Source: DATGFK01 sp040007395
GTDB taxonomy: Bacteria; Chloroflexota; Anaerolineae; Aggregatilineales; UBA2796
Reading direction: 5' to 3'
Assembly (NCBI GenBank): GCA_040007395.1
Contig: JBDTVG010000126.1
Coordinates: forward strand, 1-31,400
DNA length: 31,400 nucleotides
Each line of letters opens with the position of its first letter. Position 1 is the stretch's first letter. The notes below the pieces were generated by a model. That model worked only from the letters and a program-made list of their open reading frames with translations, made no database searches and had not been told where the DNA came from. Of this stretch, positions 25,915 to 31,400 are shown one piece after another. The position numbers and the translations under genes were made by a program.

Positions 25915-26991
25915 ATGTCAGCAACGCTGAGCAGCTACCAACTAACACGATTCCGGTTACCGCTTCGACGGATCATCGGAGATTCACAAGTGCGCTTTGA
26001 CACAATCTTCATCGCTGCGTTGGAACTGCGTACACAAGATGGGCAGGTAGGGCTGGGGCTTCTAAACCGATTTTCCCTTCCCCCTCAGGCCGAAATGGAA
26101 CGTATCTTCGAGACTGAAAATTGGCACGCACTGAAGGATCAATCCATACATCCACTGCTCAATCGCCTGACCCGCCCGCGCGGCGGCAATAACCGCACCC
26201 TCCTGTTCGAAGAAGCAATCAATCAGGCGTTATGGGATTTGTACGGCAAAGAAGTTAATTTATCGCTCTATCGGCTGTTAGGGGGGACTAACAACCGGGT
26301 TAGGGCCTATGCCAGCGGTCTCGACTTCCATTTGACAAGCACACAACTATACGATTTCTATACTGAGGCCGTAAAGCAGGGGTATACAGCTTTCAAAGTC
26401 AAAGTAGGGCATCCTGATCTGGCGTGGGATGTGACCCGTTTGCGCGAAGTACTATCGGTGGTTGGCCCCGATGCCACACTGATGATAGATGCTAATGAAG
26501 CATGGTCACCGAAAGAGGCAGTCCGTGCTCTGCACGCTTACCGTGATGCCGGTATCAACATCTACTGGGTTGAAGACCCCTGCCTGCGTGATGATTTCGA
26601 CGGGTTGGCGCGTATAAGCGCCGAAGCGCCTTTTGCATTCGTCAACACGGGCGAATACCTTGATTTGCGAGGCAAACGCCAATTGCTAGAACGTCGCGCA
26701 GTAGATGTCCTCAATGTACATGGTCGTCTGAGCGACGTTATGCACGTTGCGTGGCTGGCCTCCGAGTACGGTATACCCATCTCGCTTGGCAACACCCCTT
26801 GTGAAATCGGAGTTCATTTGGCGACGGCCTTGCCGGAGGTCGAGTGGCTAGAGAATTCGCAGATCGGTTGGGATGTGTTAGTTGCCAATCCTGTTAGGTT
26901 TGAGAACGGATATGCAATCGCGCCTGACATTCCGGGACATGGTCTGAGCCTATCTGAAACGGCACGTGCCGATTTTATGTTCGCTGGGTAA
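25915..26991 (+). CDS. Mandelate racemase / muconate lactonizing enzyme family dehydratase
   Basis: 358 residues of the enolase superfamily, starting 7 nt after AGGAGA (25902-25907). These enzymes abstract a proton next to a carboxylate with the help of Mg2+. Probable metal ligands are D192 in MIDANEAW, E220 in WVEDP and E247 in NTGEY; K161 and K163 in AFKVKVG are the usual KxK base. Downstream NTPCEIGVHLATALPEVEW is the usual C-terminal block of the barrel. It is shorter than the ~400-residue mannonate dehydratases, so exact specificity is open. With the transporter, dehydrogenase and KduD-like genes beside it, acid-sugar dehydration to a 2-keto-3-deoxy acid is the likeliest role. Confidence 0.88.
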   Translation: MSATLSSYQLTRFRLPLRRIIGDSQVRFDTIFIAALELRTQDGQVGLGLLNRFSLPPQAEMERIFETENWHALKDQSIHPLLNRLTRPRGGNNRTLLFEEAINQALWDLYGKEVNLSLYRLLGGTNNRVRAYASGLDFHLTSTQLYDFYTEAVKQGYTAFKVKVGHPDLAWDVTRLREVLSVVGPDATLMIDANEAWSPKEAVRALHAYRDAGINIYWVEDPCLRDDFDGLARISAEAPFAFVNTGEYLDLRGKRQLLERRAVDVLNVHGRLSDVMHVAWLASEYGIPISLGNTPCEIGVHLATALPEVEWLENSQIGWDVLVANPVRFENGYAIAPDIPGHGLSLSETARADFMFAG

Positions 26992-27007
26992 AGGTACAGT
27001 ACAAACA

Positions 27008-28030
27008 ATGACTAAAGCTGCATTTTATGAAGGCAATCGTCGATTTTCATTTGGGGAAGGCACGGCGGTGCCGCCTCGCGCTGGCGAAGCGCAGATTCGT
27101 GTAGCGTATGGCGGCATCTGTGGAACCGATCTCCACATCTATCATGGCAATATGGATCGGCGCATCTCGATGCCACAGGTAATTGGGCACGAGATTTCGG
27201 GCGTGGTTACTGCGCTGGGCGATGGTGTGGAAGGCATTAACATTGGCGATCCAGTTGCCGTGATGCCACTCGATACAGATCGCTGCCTTGAACGCGACAC
27301 CGATTACAGTCATATCTGTGAGCATCTGAAATTTATGGGGATCGATACTCCCGGCGGGTTCCAAAGCTACTGGACAGTGCCAGCCTATACACTGCACCGT
27401 CTGCCGCCAGCGCTACCGCTTAAGTATGGGGCCTTGGTCGAACCGCTCGCCGTGGCTTGTCATGATGTACGCATGGGTCAGGTCAAAGCGGGCGAAAGGG
27501 TGGCAATTCTGGGCGGGGGGCCAATTGGTACGCTTATTGGTATGGTTGCACAATCCGTCGGTGCCGAAGTGATGGTGTCAGAAATCAATCCGTACCGCCT
27601 CGATTTCGCCCGCTCGCTGGGTATGGATGCTGTAAATCCACTGGAAACCGACCTGACTAACTATGTCATGACCAAGACTGCCGACCGGGGAGTAGACATC
27701 GTGTTCGAGGTGACCGGAACCGCTGCTGGCGCTGAAATGATGACCAAACTGCCGCGTATTCGTGGGCGCATTGTCATTGTCGGGATCGCCACCGCACCGG
27801 CTCCCGTTGACCTCTTTCGTTTCTTCTGGCGCGAACTGAATTTGCAGGGAGCGCGGGTCTATGAGCATCAGGACTTTGACCGCGCGATTGAACTGGCTGG
27901 TTCCGGGAAACTCGCACTTGACCGCATCATCACCCAAGTACGCCCGGTTGAGCAGTTGCAGGAAGCGCTCGAAATTCTCGAAAAAGGCGGCGACGTGATG
28001 AAAATTCTGATCGAGGTTGATCCGGCATGA
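27008..28030 (+). CDS. Zinc-type medium-chain dehydrogenase (sorbitol/L-idonate dehydrogenase-like)
   Basis: 340 residues, NAD(P)-dependent alcohol/polyol dehydrogenase. The catalytic zinc ligands C38 (GGICGTDLHIYHG) and H61-E62 (IGHEISG) are present, as is the GALVEPLAVACH segment. The cofactor fold has VAILGGGPIGTLIG and a downstream acidic VSEINPYR, which favours NAD. The structural-zinc loop normally has four cysteines; here the region DRCLERDTDYSHICEHLKFMG keeps only two. The ATG at 27008 is preferred to an upstream GTG (26966), which lies inside the previous gene and would add 14 residues unrelated to the family. It starts 16 nt after the dehydratase and overlaps the next gene by ATGA. 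It may oxidise L-idonate/gulonate-like acids. Confidence 0.9.
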   Translation: MTKAAFYEGNRRFSFGEGTAVPPRAGEAQIRVAYGGICGTDLHIYHGNMDRRISMPQVIGHEISGVVTALGDGVEGINIGDPVAVMPLDTDRCLERDTDYSHICEHLKFMGIDTPGGFQSYWTVPAYTLHRLPPALPLKYGALVEPLAVACHDVRMGQVKAGERVAILGGGPIGTLIGMVAQSVGAEVMVSEINPYRLDFARSLGMDAVNPLETDLTNYVMTKTADRGVDIVFEVTGTAAGAEMMTKLPRIRGRIVIVGIATAPAPVDLFRFFWRELNLQGARVYEHQDFDRAIELAGSGKLALDRIITQVRPVEQLQEALEILEKGGDVMKILIEVDPA

Positions 28031-28800
28031 CCAACGTTGCAGACCTCTTTCGGCTCGATGGGAAAACCGCCTTGGTCACTGGTGCACGACGGGGAATGGG
28101 CCGCGCGATGGCGGTCGCGTTGGCCGAAGCGGGTGCCAACATCATCGGGGTGAGCACGTCACTAGAGGCAAATGGCAGCGCTGTCGAAGCCGACATACGC
28201 GCGGCAGGCCGAACCTTTGCAGGCTATGCGTGCGATTTTGCCGATCGTGCGCTACTGTACGCGTTTATCCAGCAGATCAGCGCCGATTTTCCCGTGATCG
28301 ACATCCTCGTTAACAACGCCGGAATAATCCTGCGAAAACCCGCTGCCGAACATCCCGATGATTACTGGGATAAGGTGATCGAGGTAAATCTGAACGCCCA
28401 GTTCATCCTGAGCCGCGAGATCGGGAAACGGATGGTCGAGCGCAAACGCGGCAAGATTATCTTCACTGCCTCACTGCTTACATTCCAGGGCGGAATTAAC
28501 GTGCCGGGGTATGCAGCGAGTAAAGGCGGAATAGGACAATTAACGAAGGAGCTTGCCAACGAATGGGCACCACACAATGTGCAGGTTAACGCAATCGCGC
28601 CCGGGTATGTAAATACTGATAATACCGAAGCTCTGCGTAATGATCCGGTCCGATCCAAAACTATACTTGAGCGAATCCCGGCGGGGCGCTGGGGTGAACC
28701 CGACGACTTTAAGGGGCCGATTGTGTTTCTGGCCTCCAATGCGTCGAACTATGTTACTGGCACGATCCTGACGGTAGACGGTGGCTGGATGGGACGTTGA
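28027..28800 (+). CDS. kduD: KduD-like short-chain dehydrogenase (2-deoxy-D-gluconate / DKI-type)
   Basis: 257 residues, classical SDR. Cofactor motif TGARRGMG is at 18-25, NNAG at 96-99, and the catalytic residues are N121, S149, Y162 and K166 (YAASK). The stretch LTFQGGINVPGYAASKGG, the later NAIAPGYVNTDNTEALRND, and RIPAGRWGEPDDFKGPIVFL are very close to 2-dehydro-3-deoxy-D-gluconate 5-dehydrogenase. That enzyme interconverts 2,5-diketo-3-deoxygluconate and 2-keto-3-deoxygluconate in uronate breakdown. The start overlaps the preceding stop (ATGA), so the two oxidoreductases are translationally coupled. It is the last gene of the operon; no strong terminator is seen. Confidence 0.86.
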   Translation: MTNVADLFRLDGKTALVTGARRGMGRAMAVALAEAGANIIGVSTSLEANGSAVEADIRAAGRTFAGYACDFADRALLYAFIQQISADFPVIDILVNNAGIILRKPAAEHPDDYWDKVIEVNLNAQFILSREIGKRMVERKRGKIIFTASLLTFQGGINVPGYAASKGGIGQLTKELANEWAPHNVQVNAIAPGYVNTDNTEALRNDPVRSKTILERIPAGRWGEPDDFKGPIVFLASNASNYVTGTILTVDGGWMGR

Positions 28801-28906
28801 CGGATTGCAGACGAGCATGTTCCCCCATTGCAGTTGGAAAGGGATTCTGTCGCAAGAATTGAATGGATCTGGAAAAAGAGTCAGAGAGGGTCAGGAGCGA
28901 GGAACT

Positions 28907-29185
28907 TTAGGCGGTTGCTCCAAACAAGCGCTCAATCAGGCGAACCTGCGCAAGCAGGTCGCCTTTGTCTACTCCTTTAACCCGCCCCTTCCTAATCATG
29001 TTCAACGTCTCATACCCGCTTAACGTCCGCTGTGCCGTGTCGAAGGCAAAGAAACCCAGGCCCGGCCTAGTGCGCCGTTTGATAAAGCGATGATCTTGCT
29101 CAATCAAGTTGTTGAGGTATCTTACCTGGCGTAGCGCACAGTCGAGCGACAAGGTGCCGTGCGCTTTCAAAGGGTCGACTGTTAA
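28907..29185 (-). pseudogene. IS6-family transposase, C-terminal fragment
   Basis: About 92 residues of open frame, compared with ~230 in a complete enzyme. The segment RQVRYLNNLIEQDHRFIKRR followed by GFFAFDTAQRTLSGYETLNMIRKG is the characteristic end of IS6-type DDE transposases, including the E of the triad in NLIEQDHR. The N-terminal two thirds with the first two acidic residues are missing. The frame is lost at 29186, where a different IS fragment begins. Confidence 0.85.
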
Positions 29186-29198
29186 CTACGGTCGGTGA

Positions 29199-29681
29199 CT
29201 GGTTGTGGATGCCCTCCGTGGTCTTAACCCAAGCCAGCCCTATCCCACGAACCTGCTGTTATACTGGCAACGCGGCGAAAAGCGCCCTTGGTTACTGGCA
29301 ACCAATTTGACTCATCCACCCGCCGTCTTGCGCCTGTATTCCCGCCGCATGTGGATTGAACAGATGTTTGGCGACCTCAAAGGGCATGGCTTCGACCTAG
29401 AGCGTTCTCATCTGCGCTGTTTACTCCATTTGTCCCGCCTAATCCTAGCCGTTGTCTTATTGTATGTGTGGCTCGTCACCGAAGGCGCACAAGCCCTCAT
29501 TCAAGGCCGTTCCTCCCAAGTTGACCGCACTGACCGTCGTGATTTAAGTCTGTTTCGCATCGGGCTGGAAGTCATTGAACAGGCTATCACTTGGGGAGAG
29601 GCGTTCCTTGTTGATTTTCTGCCTGTTTTCGACCTGTCCGCCGTTCATTTTATTTCGTCCAATCTACTGTCGGGTAGCTAG
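29199..29681 (+). pseudogene. IS4-type transposase, C-terminal fragment
   Basis: About 160 residues. The block RLYSRRMWIEQMFGDLKGHG continuing FDLERSHLRC is the IS4-family segment around the last catalytic glutamate (the YREK-like region). The upstream two acidic residues and the N-terminal half are absent, and the frame closes with TGA just upstream at 29196. It lies head to head with the IS6 fragment, so one insertion or deletion joined the two remnants. Confidence 0.82.
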
Positions 29682-29798
29682 TCGTATTTTGCATTTTTTC
29701 CAACTATCCGTGCAGTGGCCCCTCATCCCGTTTTCCCAGAGGAACTGGAGGTGAGGTAAATTAAAAGATTGCACTGATTTTGCACATCGTGTTTGATA

Positions 29799-29829
29799 TT
29801 GTGCGCGGATTGCAGATGTAGCTTATAAT
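29799..29829 (+). promoter_or_regulatory. Candidate promoter of the LysM-GDPD pair
   Basis: A perfect TATAAT is at 29824-29829; the best -35 match is TTGTGC at 29799-29804, 19 bp upstream. Transcription would begin near 29836, about 30 nt before the chosen ATG. Confidence 0.45.
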
Positions 29830-29865
29830 GGGGCAAATTTAGTGGCACTTATAGGGGGTATAGGG

Positions 29866-30597
29866 ATGCGTAAGTTTTCGCTCTTTATCACGGCAATTGC
29901 CCTGATAGTGACGTTTGCCTTTTCCGCGAACACCGCGCACGCGCAAGGCGGGACTTACGTGGTACAACCGGGCGACTCACTGTTCAGCATTGCTGCACGC
30001 TTTAACGTAAGTATCAGCTTACTGGCAACGGTCAACCGTGTCTATGATGTGAATAGTGTCTATGTCGGGCAAGTCATGACTTTGCCGGCTCAGTTGCCAA
30101 TCGGCACGACTCAGACCTTGCCAACTGGCTCTACAAGTGGGCAGTATGGCATTGGTGGGCCGATCATTAACCCATTACCCGTTTATACTACACCCATCTA
30201 TACACCACCCGCCGTTGTCTATCCCGGCGGAACCACTGTCACAACCGTGACCACCTACAAATCGTACACTGTCCGTCCCGGCGATTTTCTCACCTCGATT
30301 GCGGCAACCTTCAATACAACCCCTCAAGCAATCCTGTCCGCAAATTTCCTGCCCAACCCAGATTTGCTGTATGTCGGGCAAGTGCTAACCATTCCTCGGA
30401 CAACAACTAGCGTTTTCCCGCGCCCCATCATTCGTCCTGTTCCGGCTCCATCCGGCAAGATCTATATCGTGCAGCCGGGAGATAACCTGTTTGGCATTGC
30501 AGCACGTACCGGGCGCAATGCGTGGTCGATTGCCCGTGCCAACGGTATTCTCAATCTGAATGCGATCTACGTCGGGCAACCGCTCGTAATTCCATGA
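29866..30597 (+). CDS. Secreted protein with three LysM domains
   Basis: 243 residues. The ATG at 29866 follows AGGGGG (29853-29858) and gives a clean signal peptide, MRKFSLFITAIALIVTFAFS, with a probable cut after AHA (residue 26). Three LysM modules follow at about 31-74 (YVVQPGDSLFSIAARF), 133-177 (YTVRPGDFLTSIAATF) and 199-243 (YIVQPGDNLFGIAART). Each ends in YVGQ-L/M-I/L-P. They are joined by Pro/Thr/Val-rich linkers. LysM binds N-acetylglucosamine polymers such as peptidoglycan. No hydrolase domain is attached, so it is a cell-wall-binding protein or adaptor. Its stop overlaps the start of the GDPD gene. Confidence 0.92.
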   Translation: MRKFSLFITAIALIVTFAFSANTAHAQGGTYVVQPGDSLFSIAARFNVSISLLATVNRVYDVNSVYVGQVMTLPAQLPIGTTQTLPTGSTSGQYGIGGPIINPLPVYTTPIYTPPAVVYPGGTTVTTVTTYKSYTVRPGDFLTSIAATFNTTPQAILSANFLPNPDLLYVGQVLTIPRTTTSVFPRPIIRPVPAPSGKIYIVQPGDNLFGIAARTGRNAWSIARANGILNLNAIYVGQPLVIP

Positions 30598-31400
30598 GTA
30601 CGGTAGCAATACGGGATCGTCTGGAAGCAATCTATACACATAAGCCGCTTGTGTTGGCACATCGCGGGGCAAGCTATGATGCCCCGCAGAATACATTGGC
30701 GGCTTTTGCGCTTGCCCGCCAAATGGGTGCGGACGGCGTTGAACTGGATACCTCGTTAACCCGTGATGGGGTTCCGGTAGTTTTCCACGATCTGATGCTG
30801 GATAGAACGACTAACGGCACTGGGCCAGTCCGGTCACTTGATCTTGCTGCAATCAAAGCACTGGATGCGGGCGGTAAGTTTTTGCCACGCTTCAAGGGCG
30901 AACAGATCCCTACATTAGATGAAGCCCTTGAAACGATTGGTCCGGATCTGGTGGTGAACATCGAATTGAAGACCAGCCGCTGGTTCACCGATGGATTGGA
31001 ACGGGCGGTTATGGATACGTTGCGCCGCCACAATGCTATGCAGCGCGTGATCATTTCGTCGTTCAATCCGCTGTCGCTGCGACTATTTCGCGCCATCGCT
31101 CCCGACATTCCTGTTGGCTACCTGTTTTCACCCCAAGAGCCGTTCTATCTACGCGAAGGCTGGCTAATGGTTGGACTGTCCTATGAAGCACAGCATCCCT
31201 ATCATGCCATGATTGACTCTGCTTATATGGCGGCCCAGCAGTCGCAGGGGTATCGCGTGAACACTTGGACGGTAGACGATCCCGAACGTATCATAGAATT
31301 GCGCGATCTTGGTGTAGACGCGATCATTACGAACCGTCCCGATGTTGCACTGAAACTAGCCTGCCGCAATATGGCTTCAACCGAAGGAGGAACTGAATAC
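30594..31400 (+). CDS. Glycerophosphodiester phosphodiesterase (3' end cut off)
   Basis: 269 residues are visible and the frame is open to the last base. The ATG at 30594 overlaps the LysM stop as ATGA. The enzyme hydrolyses glycerophosphodiesters to sn-glycerol 3-phosphate and an alcohol. Catalytic and metal residues are H23-R24 (LAHRGASYDAPQNTLAAF), E50 and D52 (GADGVELDTSLTRDG) and H65 (FHDLMLDRTTNGTG), with IELKTS further on and NTWTVDD and DAIITNRPD near the end. There is no signal peptide, so it should be cytoplasmic. The family usually spans 240-280 residues, so the stop is probably just outside the window. AAGGAGG at 31384-31390 may be the ribosome site of a following gene. Confidence 0.93.
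   Translation, partial: MSTVAIRDRLEAIYTHKPLVLAHRGASYDAPQNTLAAFALARQMGADGVELDTSLTRDGVPVVFHDLMLDRTTNGTGPVRSLDLAAIKALDAGGKFLPRFKGEQIPTLDEALETIGPDLVVNIELKTSRWFTDGLERAVMDTLRRHNAMQRVIISSFNPLSLRLFRAIAPDIPVGYLFSPQEPFYLREGWLMVGLSYEAQHPYHAMIDSAYMAAQQSQGYRVNTWTVDDPERIIELRDLGVDAIITNRPDVALKLACRNMASTEGGTEY

Noticed and set aside
26966..27007. GTG start 14 codons upstream for the MDR dehydrogenase
   Set aside because: It lies inside the dehydratase gene and adds residues unlike the family, whose N-terminus matches MTKAAFYEG at 27008.

Overview
The window looks like a bacterial chromosome segment, most likely from the phylum Chloroflexota (Anaerolineae-like). This is inferred from the gene style: long acidic TPR proteins with repeated D-W-L/M motifs, an integrase-core transposase of a kind I associate with Chloroflexi, an MDR/SDR/enolase sugar-acid operon and a proline-rich LysM protein. 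There is no rRNA gene to fix taxonomy. I saw no tRNA, rRNA or CRISPR array.

Layout. (a) 1-7815, core-like: the 3' part of a class II HDAC-like deacetylase; two adjacent large acidic repeat proteins with TPR segments at opposite ends (820-4842 and 4904-7249); and ndk (7360-7815). The last two end in good intrinsic terminators. (b) 7977-8360 (-): a small unknown protein, divergent from the accessory region. (c) 8511-16947, the most interesting block: a small two-helix membrane protein gene, frameshifted and split by an IS982-family element (8801-9707), followed by three tightly packed genes. These encode a 1184-aa TerB-N/TerB-C protein with a degenerate SNF2-like lobe, a BrxD-like (DUF2791) P-loop ATPase and a BrxHI/Lhr-like SF2 helicase. 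The genes are separated by 3 nt and a 4-nt overlap, so they look like one operon. It resembles BREX-derived DNA-processing or defence modules but has no methylase, PglZ or nuclease. (d) 17191-18461 (-): a decayed integrase-core (rve) IS with matching terminal inverted repeats and at least three frameshifts. The cassette is therefore bracketed by two unrelated IS elements and is visibly richer in A/T than its surroundings.

(e) 18462-22132: a hairpin-rich leader, a membrane hybrid histidine kinase with two receiver domains, and a convergent response-regulator-like protein whose 3' end overlaps the kinase gene by 62 bp. (f) 22474-28800: a six-gene sugar-acid operon with a Tat-exported solute-binding protein, two MalF/MalG-type permeases, a mandelate racemase/muconate lactonizing-type dehydratase, a zinc-type MDR dehydrogenase and a KduD-like SDR. 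It has no ABC ATPase gene, so an ATPase encoded elsewhere must energise it. (g) 28907-29681: an IS graveyard with the 3' end of an IS6-family transposase (-) head to head with the 3' end of an IS4-type transposase (+). (h) 29866-31400: a secreted triple-LysM protein, translationally coupled (ATGA) to a glycerophosphodiester phosphodiesterase that runs off the window.

Working together: group (f) would import a sugar acid and feed it through dehydration and redox steps towards 2-keto-3-deoxygluconate-type intermediates. Group (e) is a two-component signalling pair of unknown input, adjacent to (f) but with no proven link. Group (c) is a candidate genome-defence or DNA-processing system whose leader gene has been broken by a transposon.
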